Origin: Roseovarius nubinhibens ISM
GTDB lineage: Bacteria; Pseudomonadota; Alphaproteobacteria; Rhodobacterales; Rhodobacteraceae
NCBI RefSeq assembly: GCF_000152625.1
Contig: NZ_CH724156.1
Span: forward strand, 380,966 to 444,965
Reading direction: 5' to 3'
Length of the DNA: 64,000 nucleotides
Shown: positions 8,318 to 17,675 of the stretch, piece by piece
Numbering within the stretch: position 1 is the first letter of the stretch
Layout of the letters: every line of letters starts with the position of its first letter
Program-made: the position numbers and the translations under genes
Notes under the pieces: model-generated
Database searches by the model: none
Seen by the model: the letters and a program-made list of their open reading frames with translations, nothing else
Told to the model about the DNA's origin: nothing

Positions 8318-9787
8318 TCAGATGATGTCGATGGCGTCGGACAGCCCCGAGATCGAGCCGACCCCTTGCAAGGTCAGCGTGTCGCCGCCGCCGAAATCGA
8401 ACACGACATTGCTGCCGGTGTCTTTGGCAAAACGGCTGACCACCTGGCTGGTGGACAAGCTGCCCGACCAAAGGTTGTTGTCGAGGAGCAGCGTGTCTTG
8501 GGATTTGTTGAAATCGGTGATCCGGTCGCGGTCCCAACCATCGCGGAAGACAAAGCGATCCTCCGCCGCGCCGCCGGTCAGCACATCATTCCCGGTCGAT
8601 CCGTGCAGAAGATCCCTGTCGTTGCCGCCGCGGAGAACATCATTTTCCCCGCCGCCGTTCAGAACATCGCGGCCGCTGCCGCCGATAAGCGTGTCATTGC
8701 CGGCATTGCCATAAAGGCTATCGTTGCCCGACGAGCCATCGAGATGGTCGCGCCCGGTCCCCCCCTTCATATGGTCGGCGCCCGAGCCGCCGTAGAGCCG
8801 ATCATCTCCGCCGCCACCGTTGAGGACGTCATTGTTCGCCCCGCCGAAAATTCGGTCATTTCCGGAATTGCCATAGAGTCGATCGGCGCCGGTTTCGCCG
8901 CGGATCGTGTCATTCGAGGTGCCCCCGGAAATATAGTCGTTGCCCGTGCCGCCCATCAGGGAATCGGCGCCGCCTTGACCATAGATCGTGTCATTGCCGC
9001 TGCCGCCCCAGACAATATCATTGCCATTCCCGGCCTCGACCCGATCATTGTTGAGCCCCGCCGCGATGAGATCCCGGCCGTCGCCACCATCAATCGTGCG
9101 TCGAGAAGCTGCATAGTTAGCGTCATAATCGTTGATGATGTTACCGTCGCGGGCCGAATAGCCCTTCGGCACATAGTTCTGGGGGTCAACATAGCCGACA
9201 GTTTTCAGCGCCTTGAGCTCTGATGCCGTCACCTTATGCCCGTTACCTGCGCCGACAAAATGAGCCTCTTGCGCTCCTGTGTTCGAGGCCCCCTTCCCAT
9301 CGGAAACGCGCGCACCTTCAAGGGCATAAAAAACATACCCGCCCTTGGTGTCGATCAGCAGCCATTGCTGTTTAGCCGGCTGATCATCCCGTCTGTCCGC
9401 ATCATATTCCACGATGCGCCAGCTATAGCCCCCGTTCGTGCCGTACCCCCGCTCGAGATTTGAAAGGCTCAACGTGCTGCCGCCGATCTGCAGCTTGTCC
9501 CGGTCGACCTCGAAATCCTCGAACCGGCCCACTATCACATCGTCAACCCGGCCAAGATTGGTGAAGTTGAACGTGTCCGAATAGCGATCCTTGTCCGCAT
9601 CCCGATCGCCACGAACGTGATGACCGTGGGCAAACTTATCGATGTTTGCAAAGTCCAGAATGATCCTGTCCGCGCCGTCATCGGCGTAAACATGGATCTG
9701 TCTCTCATTGTTTTGCGCAATACCTCTTAACGTATCAACATTATCCGTTCCCGCGAGACGCCTCTCCGTCACCGTACGATTTACCAT
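8318..9787 (-). CDS. RTX protein with 20 tandem Ca-binding nonapeptides
   Basis: A 489-residue acidic protein without an N-terminal signal peptide. Residues 1-233 form a globular region of unknown function. Residues 234-413 are about 20 uninterrupted RTX nonapeptides (GGxGxDxxx), which fold as a calcium-loaded beta-roll. The last 76 residues, ending in the hydrophobic SDAIDII, resemble the C-terminal secretion signal of type I substrates. Export through a type I (HlyBD-TolC) system is therefore likely, but no transporter genes are in the window. No protease or lipase motif is visible in the N-terminal part. The gene is preceded by an AT-rich gap. Confidence 0.88.
   Translation of the reverse strand: MVNRTVTERRLAGTDNVDTLRGIAQNNERQIHVYADDGADRIILDFANIDKFAHGHHVRGDRDADKDRYSDTFNFTNLGRVDDVIVGRFEDFEVDRDKLQIGGSTLSLSNLERGYGTNGGYSWRIVEYDADRRDDQPAKQQWLLIDTKGGYVFYALEGARVSDGKGASNTGAQEAHFVGAGNGHKVTASELKALKTVGYVDPQNYVPKGYSARDGNIINDYDANYAASRRTIDGGDGRDLIAAGLNNDRVEAGNGNDIVWGGSGNDTIYGQGGADSLMGGTGNDYISGGTSNDTIRGETGADRLYGNSGNDRIFGGANNDVLNGGGGDDRLYGGSGADHMKGGTGRDHLDGSSGNDSLYGNAGNDTLIGGSGRDVLNGGGENDVLRGGNDRDLLHGSTGNDVLTGGAAEDRFVFRDGWDRDRITDFNKSQDTLLLDNNLWSGSLSTSQVVSRFAKDTGSNVVFDFGGGDTLTLQGVGSISGLSDAIDII
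8549..9088 (-). repeat. 27-bp coding repeats of the RTX array
   Basis: Twenty consecutive 27-base units encode the nonapeptides of the RTX protein. The repeats have diverged at the DNA level but keep the period without insertions. The opposite strand is also open across the array, an artefact of the periodic codons. Confidence 0.85.
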
Positions 9788-10236
9788 TTAACCAACCTCC
9801 GAATAGAGCACATTTACCAAAACTCACACATCGAAATGCCAATATCATTTCGCCGCGAATGATCAGGCTGCCTCTATATTTAAGCAGGTGTCAACAAGTT
9901 GGGCTTAACTTTCTTTCAAACAAATGACTTTACTAAAAAAAATAGAAACCCAACCATATAGAAAAATGCATTACCGAAACACCTCTAAGGCGAACGAGTT
10001 CAATTAATCAAGTTTATCGGCAAAGCACGTCATGCGGTTCTCAACATACTTTCTATAAAAACTATGCTGCTTCCGATTTCACTATTCGCTTTTCGAGCCC
10101 TATGGCGCGGCTAATTAACATTTCTTTCAGAAACGCCCTATGAGGGGCCGAGACACAGTACCGCCGGCCTCCTAAAGAGGCGGAAATCATCGCGGCGAAG
10201 GGTGCCTGCGCACCATTGCTTCCTGTCAGGCCTTCA
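9788..10236. other. AT-rich intergenic region
   Basis: About 450 bases markedly richer in A and T than the flanking genes. No credible coding frame, tRNA or transposon end is seen. It should hold the RTX gene promoter (minus strand); a TTGACA and a TATAGA are visible on that strand near 9880-9895 but their spacing is too short for one promoter. A small GCCTC-CTAAA-GAGGC hairpin occurs near 10160-10175. Confidence 0.5.
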
Positions 10237-10270
10237 ATTGACGCAACGTATCACTTACGTAAACGTCAAT
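10237..10270. promoter_or_regulatory. Nested palindromes, candidate MerR operator
   Basis: ATTGACG (10237-10243) and CGTCAAT (10264-10270) are perfect inverted 7-mers, and inside them ACGTA-TCACT-TACGT (10246-10260) is a second perfect palindrome. TTACGT at 10255-10260 and TATGCT at 10279-10284 could be -35 and -10 boxes 18 bases apart. Placement upstream of the MerR gene suggests autoregulation and control of the downstream fatty-acid genes; TACGT-rich palindromes are also typical of MerR-type regulators of acyl-CoA catabolism. Confidence 0.5.
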
Positions 10271-10331
10271 CAGGGCGTTATGCTGTCTCTATCAGCCGCG
10301 CCTTTCCCGAATGCTTCGAGACGAGACGAGA

Positions 10332-10736
10332 ATGACCGACACGGACACACGAACCATCCGCCAGATGTGCGACGCCTTTGACGTGACCCCGCGCACCTTG
10401 CGATTTTACGAGGCCAAAGAGCTTCTCTTTCCGATCCGCGATGGGCAGAAACGCCTGTTCACGCGCCGCGACCGCGCCCGGCTCAAGCTGATCCTGCGCG
10501 GCAAGAGATTCGGCTTTAGCCTCGAAGAGATCCGCCAGCTTCTCGATCTCTATGACACCGGCGATCAGCAATATACGCAGATGAAGGAAACCCTCGCCCT
10601 CGCCCAAGAGCGGCTCGAGGCGATGGAAGCGCAGCGCGAAGAGCTCGACCATGCGATCACCGATCTGCGCGACCAGATGGACTGGGTGTCGAATGTGCTC
10701 GGCTCGCTCGACCCCGACAAGAAAGCTGCCGAATAA
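10332..10736 (+). CDS. MerR-family regulator of the beta-oxidation operon
   Basis: A 134-residue MerR-type regulator: winged helix (TIRQMCDAFDVTPRTLRFYE, GFSLEEIRQLL) and a long C-terminal coiled coil, with no cysteine-based metal site. It lies 43 bases upstream of an acyl-CoA dehydrogenase gene in the same direction, the arrangement of LiuR/FadP-type regulators that respond to acyl-CoA. ATG 10332 is chosen because it starts just before the conserved fold; ATG 10311 would add seven residues. Related to the regulator at 4873-5247. Confidence 0.88.
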   Translation: MTDTDTRTIRQMCDAFDVTPRTLRFYEAKELLFPIRDGQKRLFTRRDRARLKLILRGKRFGFSLEEIRQLLDLYDTGDQQYTQMKETLALAQERLEAMEAQREELDHAITDLRDQMDWVSNVLGSLDPDKKAAE

Positions 10737-10756
10737 CCTCGGCCCCGACAAAGACG

Positions 10757-10777
10757 TTTAAGTGGAGGAGACTTAAA
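10757..10777 (+). promoter_or_regulatory. Hairpin presenting the ribosome-binding site of the acyl-CoA dehydrogenase gene
   Basis: TTTAAGT (10757-10763) and ACTTAAA (10771-10777) are perfect inverted 7-mers whose loop is GGAGGAG, the Shine-Dalgarno sequence. The ATG follows 2 bases after the stem. Confidence 0.6.
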
Positions 10778-10779
10778 AC

Positions 10780-12555
10780 ATGACCCGCTACACCGCGCCC
10801 ACCCAGGATATTCAATACCTGCTGCACGATGTTCTCGACGTGGCCAATGACCCGACCCCGGGCTATGCCGAGCTCGAACCCGATTTCACCTCTGCCGTGC
10901 TCGAAGAGGCGGGCAAGATCGCGGGCGAAGTGCTGCACCCGCTGAACGCGGTGGGCGATCAGGAGGGCTGTGTTCTCGAAAACGGTGTGGTGCGCCCGCC
11001 GAAAGGGTTCAAGGAAGCCTTTGACCAGGTGCGCGAAGGCGGCTGGACCGCGCTCGACCTGCCCGAACAATATGGTGGCCAGAACATGCCCTATCTCCTG
11101 GGCACCGCCGTGGGCGAGATGTTCTCGGGCGCAAACCAGGCCTTTACCATGTATCAGGGCCTGACCCATGGCGCGGCCTCGGCCATTCTCGTCCATGGCA
11201 CGGATCAGCAAAAAGACACTTACCTGCCCAAGATGTTCAGCTGCGACTGGACCGGGACGATGAACCTGACCGAGCCCCATTGCGGCACCGATCTGGGTCT
11301 CATGCGCTCCAAGGCCGTGCCGCAGGACGATGGCAGCTATGCGATCTCTGGCCAGAAGATCTTCATCTCGGCGGGCGAACATGACATGGCCGAGAACATC
11401 ATCCATCTGGTTCTTGCCAAGATCCCCGGCGGGCCCGAGGGCATCAAGGGCGTGTCGCTCTTCATCGTGCCGAAATTCCTCGTCAAGGAAGATGGCAGCC
11501 TTGGCGAGCGCAATGGCGTCAAATGCTCGAAGATCGAAGAGAAGATGGGCATTCACGGCAATTCCACCTGTGTGATGGATTACGACGGCGCCAAGGGCTG
11601 GCTCTTGGGCGAAGAACACAAGGGCATGCGCGCCATGTTCACCATGATGAACGAGGCCCGGATCGGCGTCGGCATGCAGGGTCTGGCGCAGGCCGAAGTG
11701 GCCTATCAAAACGCGCTCGACTATGCCCGCGACCGCCTGCAAGGGCGCAGCGTGACCGGTGTGGAGAACCCCGACGGGCCGGCCGATCCGCTCATCGTGC
11801 ATCCCGACATTCGCCGTAACCTTCTGGATCAGAAGAGTTTCATCGAGGGCGCGCGGGCCTTCCTTCTGTGGGGCGCGCAGATGATCGACCGGGCCGAACG
11901 CGGCAAGGACGAGGCGGCGCATGGCATGGTGTCGCTGCTCACCCCGGTGATCAAGGGCTTCCTCACCGATGAGGGCTATGACATGACCGTGCAGGCCCAG
12001 CAGGTCTATGGCGGCCATGGCTATATCGAGGAAACCGGCATGTCGCAATTCACCCGCGATGCCCGGATCGCGATGATCTACGAGGGTGCGAATGGCGTGC
12101 AGGCGCTCGATCTGGTGGGGCGCAAGCTCGCCCAGGATGGCGGCAAGCATGTGATGGCGTTTTTCGACTTGGTGAAGGGCTTTATCAAGGAGGCCGGCAC
12201 CGACGGCGCCATGGCCGAATTTACCGAACCGCTGAAATCCGCCTCCAAGGATTTGCAATCGGCGGGCATGTTCTTCATGCAGAACGGGATGAAGAACCCC
12301 AACGCCGCGCTGGCCGGGTCCTATGATTTCATGCATCTCTTTGGCCATGTCTGCCTTGGCCTGATGTGGGGGCGCATGGCCGAGGCCTCGCTCAAGGCGC
12401 TGGCCGAGGGTCGTGGCGATGCGAATTTCCACGAAACCAAGCTCGCCACCGCGCGGTTCTACATGACGCGCCGCCTGCCCGCGACCAAGCTGCATCTGGC
12501 GCGGATCGAAAGCGGGGCGGACCCGGTGATGGCGCTCGACGCCGACCGGTTCTGA
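10780..12555 (+). CDS. Acyl-CoA dehydrogenase (FadE/DmdC-like)
   Basis: A 591-residue FAD-dependent acyl-CoA dehydrogenase of the long form with an extra N-terminal segment ([17 protein letters not shown]) and a C-terminal extension. Family motifs seen are [44 protein letters not shown] and [13 protein letters not shown]; the Glu in IYEGANG (about residue 435) is the likely catalytic base. It catalyses the first step of beta-oxidation and leads the operon with thiolase and FadB-type genes. The same family contains DmdC, which oxidises methylmercaptopropionyl-CoA in roseobacters, so a DMSP role cannot be excluded, though the context favours general fatty acids. Confidence 0.93.
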
Positions 12556-12562
12556 TCCAAGG

Positions 12563-12592
12563 CCCGGCCCGCCCGAGGAGGGGTGGGCCGGG
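12563..12592 (+). promoter_or_regulatory. Intercistronic GC-rich stem-loop
   Basis: CCCGGCCCGCCC (12563-12574) pairs with GGGTGGGCCGGG (12581-12592), with one G-U pair, around a GAGGAG loop. No U-run follows, so it is more likely an RNA-processing or stability element than a terminator; it separates the acyl-CoA dehydrogenase from the small gene that follows. Confidence 0.55.
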
Positions 12593-12615
12593 ACAGACAA
12601 CAGGGAGGATGGCCC

Positions 12616-12828
12616 ATGCCAAAGCGATTTCGCCTGACCCGCCGCTTCAACGCGGCGATGACCGAGGATGGCTATCGCCGCCTGCGCCGCTTTGCGCAGG
12701 AGGCCGGGCTCGACGAGGGCGAGGCGCTGTCCTTTCTGTTCGAGAATTTCGACAGTGTGATTGACGAGGACACGTTCGGTCACCGGCTTCGGATCTTCAA
12801 TTCCGATCTCGAGGCCCGCAAGAAATGA
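12616..12828 (+). CDS. Small hypothetical protein in the beta-oxidation operon
   Basis: A 70-residue basic/acidic protein with no recognised name. ATG 12616 follows GGGAGG by 7 bases. The order of a short N-terminal strand (RFRLTRRFNAAM) followed by two helices (TEDGYRRLRRFAQEAG, EALSFLFENFDSV) resembles a ribbon-helix-helix (CopG/Arc) layout, but this is only a shape-level impression. It sits between the acyl-CoA dehydrogenase and the GST gene, on the same strand. A role linked to the operon, such as regulation or protein binding, is inference. Confidence 0.75.
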   Translation: MPKRFRLTRRFNAAMTEDGYRRLRRFAQEAGLDEGEALSFLFENFDSVIDEDTFGHRLRIFNSDLEARKK

Positions 12829-12857
12829 CGCAACCCCCGAGGGAGGATCAGGGCGCA

Positions 12858-13493
12858 ATGACCATCAAACTTTACTGCATGGGCGAGAGCGGCAATGCCT
12901 ATAAGGCGGCGCTGGCGCTCGAACTGGCCGGGCTCGACTGGGCGCCGGTGCATGTCGATTTCTTCGGCGGTGAAACCCGCACGCCCGAGTTTCGCAAGAT
13001 CAACGTGATGGGCGAAGTGCCGGTGATGATCGACGGCGATCTGACCCTCACCCAATCCGGCGTCATGCAGATGCATATCACGGAAAAGACCGGGAAATTC
13101 GGCGGCAAGGACGCCGCTGAGGCGCGCGAAGTGCTGCGCTGGATGTTCTGGGACAATCACAAGCTCAGCTCGCCCGCCGGGATGACGCGGTTCTTGATGA
13201 ATTTTCTCGCCGCCGACAAGCGCCCCGCCGAGGTCATCGCCTTTCAGCAGGGCCGTCTCAAAGCCGCCTATCAGACGCTCGACATGCATCTCGAGGGCCG
13301 CGACTGGATCGTCGGTGACGGGCTCACCAATGCCGATATGTCCTGCTGCAGCTATCTCTTCTATCCCGAGCCTTTCGGTTTCGACCGCAAGGACTGGTCC
13401 AATATCGACCGCTGGCTGAGCCATATCGAGGCCGTGCCCGGTTGGAAACACCCCTATGACCTGATGCCCGGCTCCCCTGCGGACCGGGCCTGA
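12858..13493 (+). CDS. Glutathione S-transferase family protein
   Basis: A 211-residue protein with an N-terminal thioredoxin-like GST domain (KLYCMGESGNAYKAALALELAG, then the cis-Pro region VMGEVPVMIDGDLTLTQSGVMQ) and an all-helical C-terminal domain (DWIVGDGLTNADMSCCSYLF). ATG 12858 is preferred, with GGAGG 11 bases upstream; an ATG at 12825 overlapping the previous stop is possible but lacks a binding site. Position inside a fatty-acid operon suggests detoxification of reactive acyl or aldehyde intermediates; the substrate is unknown. Confidence 0.88.
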   Translation: MTIKLYCMGESGNAYKAALALELAGLDWAPVHVDFFGGETRTPEFRKINVMGEVPVMIDGDLTLTQSGVMQMHITEKTGKFGGKDAAEAREVLRWMFWDNHKLSSPAGMTRFLMNFLAADKRPAEVIAFQQGRLKAAYQTLDMHLEGRDWIVGDGLTNADMSCCSYLFYPEPFGFDRKDWSNIDRWLSHIEAVPGWKHPYDLMPGSPADRA

Positions 13494-13507
13494 TGAAAGG
13501 AGACATC

Positions 13508-14719
13508 ATGTCTGACGCCTATATCTACGATGCCGTCCGCACCCCGCGCGGCAAAGGCCGCAAGGACGGCGCCCTGCACGAAGTGACCTCCGTGCGGCTC
13601 TCGGCACAGGTTCTCAACGCGCTCAAAGAGCGCAACGGTCTCGACGGGCATGCCGTCGAGGATGTGATCTGGGGCAATGTCACCCAGGTGATGGAACAGG
13701 GTGGCTGTCTGGCACGGACCGCCGTGCTCGCCTCCGATCTCGACGAGAGCATTCCGGGCCTCGCCATCAACCGGTTCTGCGCCTCCGGCATGGAGGCGGT
13801 GAACCTCGCCGCCAACCAAGTGCGCGGCGGTGCCGGTCAGGCCTATATCGCGGGCGGCGTCGAAATGATGGGCCGCGTTGCCATGGGCAGCGACGGGGCG
13901 GCGATTGCCGTCGATCCGACCGTGGCCATGGACAGCTATTTCGTGCCGCAAGGCATCAGCGCCGACATCATCGCCACCGAATACGGGTTCACCCGTGATC
14001 AGGCCGATGCGCTGGCGGTCGAAAGCCAGAAACGCGCCAAGGCGGCCTGGGACGACAACCGGTTCGAGAAATCCATCATCACGGTGAAGGACCAAAACGG
14101 GCTCACCATTCTCGACCATGACGAATACATGCGCCCGGGCACCGACATGCAGGCGCTCGGCAGCCTCAACGCGAGCTTTCAGGCGATGGGCGAGGTGATG
14201 CCGGGCTTTGACGCGGTGGCCAAGCTCAAATACCCGCATCTCGAGCGGATCAACCACATCCACCACGCCGGCAACAGCTCGGGCATCGTCGATGGCTCGG
14301 CGGGCGTTCTCATCGGCAATGCGGAGTTCGGCAAGGCCTATGGGCTCAAGCCGCGCGCCCGCATCCGCCAGACCTGCAAGATCGGCACCGATCCCACGAT
14401 CATGCTGACCGGGCCGGTGCCTGCCACCGAAAAGATCCTCGCCGACAGCGGCATGAAGATCGGCGACATCGACCTTTTCGAGGTCAATGAAGCCTTTGCC
14501 AGCGTCGTGCTGCGCTTTCAGCAGGCCTTTGACGTCGATCCTTCGCTGGTCAATGTCAACGGCGGCTCGATCGCCATGGGCCACCCGCTCGGCGCGACCG
14601 GGGCGATCATCATCGGCACGCTTCTGGACGAGCTCGAACGCTCGGACAAGGAGGTGGGTCTCGCCACGCTCTGCATCGCGTCCGGCATGGGCGCGGCCAC
14701 GATCATCGAACGCGTCTGA
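13508..14719 (+). CDS. fadA: Acetyl-CoA C-acyltransferase (3-ketoacyl-CoA thiolase)
   Basis: A 403-residue thiolase performing the last step of beta-oxidation, splitting 3-ketoacyl-CoA with CoA. Catalytic residues are all present: Cys91 in [11 protein letters not shown], His359 in [10 protein letters not shown], and Cys389 in [13 protein letters not shown] 13508 follows AAGGAG by 5 bases. It precedes the FadB-type gene by 23 bases and presumably forms the trifunctional complex with it. Confidence 0.95.
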   Translation: MSDAYIYDAVRTPRGKGRKDGALHEVTSVRLSAQVLNALKERNGLDGHAVEDVIWGNVTQVMEQGGCLARTAVLASDLDESIPGLAINRFCASGMEAVNLAANQVRGGAGQAYIAGGVEMMGRVAMGSDGAAIAVDPTVAMDSYFVPQGISADIIATEYGFTRDQADALAVESQKRAKAAWDDNRFEKSIITVKDQNGLTILDHDEYMRPGTDMQALGSLNASFQAMGEVMPGFDAVAKLKYPHLERINHIHHAGNSSGIVDGSAGVLIGNAEFGKAYGLKPRARIRQTCKIGTDPTIMLTGPVPATEKILADSGMKIGDIDLFEVNEAFASVVLRFQQAFDVDPSLVNVNGGSIAMGHPLGATGAIIIGTLLDELERSDKEVGLATLCIASGMGAATIIERV

Positions 14720-14742
14720 GCGCCAGGACAGAGGAGAAAGAC

Positions 14743-16941
14743 ATGACCGATTTCACCATGGAGACAGGCGCCGACGGCGTCGCGATCATCACCTGGGACA
14801 CGCAAGGCAAGTCGATGAACGTGATGAACCAGCAAGGGTTCATCGATCTCGACGCGCTGATCGACAAGGCGCTGGCCGATGACGCGATCAAGGGCGTCAT
14901 CCTCACCTCCGGCAAGGAGGGTTCTTTCGCCGGCGGGATGGATCTCAACATCATCGCCCGGATAAAGGAAAGCGCGGGCGACAACCCGGCGCAGGGGCTG
15001 ATGGATGGGCTGATGCAATGCCATAATATCCTGCGCAAGATCGAACGTGCCGGCATGGACCCCAAGACCAACAAGGGCGGCAAGCCCATCGCCGCCGCCC
15101 TGCCCGGCACCGCGCTTGGCATCGGGCTCGAAATTCCGCTCGCCTGCCACCGCATCTTTGCCGCCGACAATCCCAAGGCCAAGATCGGCCTGCCGGAGAT
15201 CATGGTCGGCATATTCCCCGGCATGGGCGGCACCACGCGGCTGGTGCGCAAGATGGGCGCGATGGCGGCCTCGCCCCTGCTGCTCGAGGGCAAGCTCAAC
15301 GATCCCAAGAAGGCCAAGCAGGCCGGTGTCGTGGACGAGGTGGTGCCTGCCGATCAGCTCATCGAGAAGGCCCGCGAATGGGTTCTGTCCGAGCCCAATA
15401 TCGTCAAGCCCTGGGATGAGAAGGGCTATAAAATGCCCGGCGGCGCGCCCTATCATCCGGCGGGCTTCATGACCTTTGTCGGCGCCTCGGCGATGGTCCA
15501 TGGCAAGACCCAAGGTGCGTTTCCGGCGGCCAAGGCGCTTCTTTCGGCGGTCTATGAGGGCGCGCTCGTGCCCTTTGACACGGCGATCAAGATCGAAGCC
15601 CGCTGGTTCACCAATGTGCTGATGAACCCCTCGTCGAGCGCGATGATCCGGTCGCTCTTCATCAACAAGGAAGCGCTTGAAAAAGGCGCGAACCGCCCCG
15701 ATGTGGCCGATGAAACCGTCCGCAAGGTCGGCGTCATGGGCGCCGGCATGATGGGCGCGGGCATCGCGCTCGTCTCGGCGCAGGCGGGGATGGAGGTCGT
15801 GCTCATCGACCAGAAACAGGAGGCCGCCGATCGCGGCAAATCCTACACCGCCGACTACATGGACAAGGGCATCAAACGCGGCAAGGCGACCGAGGCCAAG
15901 AAGGACGAGGTTCTCGGCCGCATCACCGCCACCACGGATTATGCCGCGCTCAAGGGCTGCGACCTGATCATCGAGGCGGTGTTCGAAGACCCCGCCGTCA
16001 AGGCCGAGGTGACCAAGGCCGTCGATGCGGTGACCGATGACAATTGCATCTTTGCCACCAACACCTCGACCCTGCCGATCACCGAACTGGCCAAAGCGTC
16101 GAAAAACGCCGAGAACTTCATCGGCATCCATTTCTTCTCGCCGGTCGAGAAGATGATGCTGGTCGAGATCATCAAGGGCCGCGACACCGGCCCGCGGGCG
16201 GTGGCCAAGGCGCTCGACTATGTGCGCCAGATCCGCAAGACACCGATCGTGGTCAATGACGCGCGGTTCTTCTACTGCAACCGTTGCATCATCCCCTATA
16301 TCAACGAGGGCATCCGCATGGTGGCCGAGGGCGTCGCCCCCGCCCTCATCGACAATGCGGCACGTCAGCTGGGCTTTCCGGTGGGGCCGCTGCAGCTGGT
16401 GGACGAGACCTCGATCGATCTCGGGGCCAAGATCGCCCGCGCCACCCGTGCCGCCATGGGGGATGACTATCCCGATGCGGCGGTGGATGAGGTCATCTTC
16501 TGGATGGAAGGCGAAGGCCGGCTCGGTCGCAAGACCGCCAAGGGCTTCTTCGACTATGACGACAAGGGCAAGCGTCAGGGCTATTGGTCCGGTCTCGAAG
16601 AGAAATACCCCCGCGCCGAGGATCAGCCCGATCTCATCACCGTGCAGCATCGCCTGATGTTCGCGCAGGTGCTCGAAGCGGTGCGCGCGCTCGAAGAGGG
16701 TGTCCTCGAGGACATCCGCGAAGGCGATGTCGGCGCGATCCTCGCCTGGGGCTTTGCGCCCTGGTCGGGCGGGCCGTTCTCCTGGCTCGACATTCTCGGC
16801 ACGCCCTATGCGGCGGACCGCTGTGACGAGCTGGCCGAGGCCTTTGGCCCCCGCTTTGCCACGCCCGCGCTGCTGCGCGAGATGGCGGACAAAGGCCAGA
16901 GCTTCTATGGCCGCTTTGCCGGCGAAAAGGCCGCCGCCTGA
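14743..16941 (+). CDS. fadB: FadB/FadJ-type enoyl-CoA hydratase / 3-hydroxyacyl-CoA dehydrogenase
   Basis: A 732-residue fusion enzyme catalysing the hydration and NAD-dependent oxidation steps of beta-oxidation. The N-terminal crotonase domain (about 1-290) shows the oxyanion-hole region GSFAGGMDL and the catalytic-Glu region [17 protein letters not shown]. The Rossmann domain begins at about residue 328 with [14 protein letters not shown], followed by [11 protein letters not shown] and the catalytic-His segment [11 protein letters not shown]. The C-terminal 3HCDH domains end at [11 protein letters not shown]. Last gene of the operon. Confidence 0.95.
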   Translation: MTDFTMETGADGVAIITWDTQGKSMNVMNQQGFIDLDALIDKALADDAIKGVILTSGKEGSFAGGMDLNIIARIKESAGDNPAQGLMDGLMQCHNILRKIERAGMDPKTNKGGKPIAAALPGTALGIGLEIPLACHRIFAADNPKAKIGLPEIMVGIFPGMGGTTRLVRKMGAMAASPLLLEGKLNDPKKAKQAGVVDEVVPADQLIEKAREWVLSEPNIVKPWDEKGYKMPGGAPYHPAGFMTFVGASAMVHGKTQGAFPAAKALLSAVYEGALVPFDTAIKIEARWFTNVLMNPSSSAMIRSLFINKEALEKGANRPDVADETVRKVGVMGAGMMGAGIALVSAQAGMEVVLIDQKQEAADRGKSYTADYMDKGIKRGKATEAKKDEVLGRITATTDYAALKGCDLIIEAVFEDPAVKAEVTKAVDAVTDDNCIFATNTSTLPITELAKASKNAENFIGIHFFSPVEKMMLVEIIKGRDTGPRAVAKALDYVRQIRKTPIVVNDARFFYCNRCIIPYINEGIRMVAEGVAPALIDNAARQLGFPVGPLQLVDETSIDLGAKIARATRAAMGDDYPDAAVDEVIFWMEGEGRLGRKTAKGFFDYDDKGKRQGYWSGLEEKYPRAEDQPDLITVQHRLMFAQVLEAVRALEEGVLEDIREGDVGAILAWGFAPWSGGPFSWLDILGTPYAADRCDELAEAFGPRFATPALLREMADKGQSFYGRFAGEKAAA

Positions 16942-16943
16942 TC

Positions 16944-16983
16944 GCCCCCAAAACAACAAAGGGCCCGGGGTTTCCCCCGGCCC
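16944..16983 (-). terminator. Terminator of the Hint gene
   Basis: On the minus strand GGGCCGGGGG-AAA-CCCCGGGCCC (one mismatch) is followed by TTTGTTGTTTTGG. It also lies 19 bases past the end of the plus-strand fadB-type gene. Confidence 0.7.
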
Positions 16984-17012
16984 TCCCCCAAGACCCGTCA
17001 ATCTGCCCTCCG

Positions 17013-17675
17013 TCAGATCACCGGGCACAGCTCCGAGGCGCGTGCCTCCTGAAGCGTCAGCGTCTCGACAATGTCCCGTGCCAGCGTCAGCGGCAGCATC
17101 TCGTATTGCGGACGGTCGCCATCGAGATCGAGCAGATCGCGCGACGACGGGCAGTGCAGCAGACCGCCCTCTCGCGAAAACACCACCTCTTCTTCGGCAA
17201 AGCGCAGCGTGACACAGCGGGTCTTGGCCCGCACCGGCAGGCGGCTCACCCCCGGCAGCGCCTCGAGCGCCAGCGCCGGGATCACGCTGAACGGATCACC
17301 ATAAAGCAGCTCGGCCGCGTCGCTTTCGACCATGACGCCCTGTTGCGGTGGCAGCCGCAATGTCGTCCGGTTGCCGAGCGTGTTGGCCGGCATCTCGACC
17401 AGCCAGTGATCCTGCGGCGCAAGCCCGTCACCGGTCCAGATCTTGGCGCTCTCGACGGCGGTCACCTCGCGGAAGCCGTTGTCGAAGGTCAGCACCATAT
17501 CGCCCGCGACGAGGCCCTCCACCGCGCGCCAGCCCATCGGCGTGGCCACCTGCGTGTCGGACAAAAGGCCCGTCGCCACGATCACGGCTTTTTCATGAGT
17601 TCCGCAGTCCCGGCCCGGCGTCCCGACCGTGCCCTCCGCTGGCCGTCCCTTGGCCGTCACTCTTTCTGCAAACAT
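17013..17675 (-). CDS. Hint-domain protein, degenerate at the nucleophile
   Basis: A 220-residue protein with a Hint (hedgehog/intein) domain of the kind common in Rhodobacterales. The domain start reads [20 protein letters not shown], then [17 protein letters not shown]. The position that is Cys in self-cleaving Hint modules appears as Ser39 here, so autoprocessing may be lost or Ser-based. ATG 17675 is chosen because AAGGGG lies 6 bases upstream; two in-frame ATGs lie further upstream. No signal peptide is seen. It stands alone between fadB and a sulfotransferase gene. Confidence 0.75.
   Translation of the reverse strand: MFAERVTAKGRPAEGTVGTPGRDCGTHEKAVIVATGLLSDTQVATPMGWRAVEGLVAGDMVLTFDNGFREVTAVESAKIWTGDGLAPQDHWLVEMPANTLGNRTTLRLPPQQGVMVESDAAELLYGDPFSVIPALALEALPGVSRLPVRAKTRCVTLRFAEEEVVFSREGGLLHCPSSRDLLDLDGDRPQYEMLPLTLARDIVETLTLQEARASELCPVI

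Noticed and set aside
8549..9088. Regularly spaced short repeats, considered as a CRISPR array
   Set aside because: The 27-bp period is continuous coding sequence for RTX nonapeptides with no unique spacers.
10657..12858. A 733-codon open frame antisense to the acyl-CoA dehydrogenase gene
   Set aside because: Shadow of the GC-rich codon bias; no start signal or motif.
14518..17028. An 836-codon open frame antisense to the fadB-type gene and part of fadA
   Set aside because: It has no recognisable motifs, is rich in Gly, His, Arg and Asp as expected from the complement of GC-biased codons, and covers two well-supported genes.
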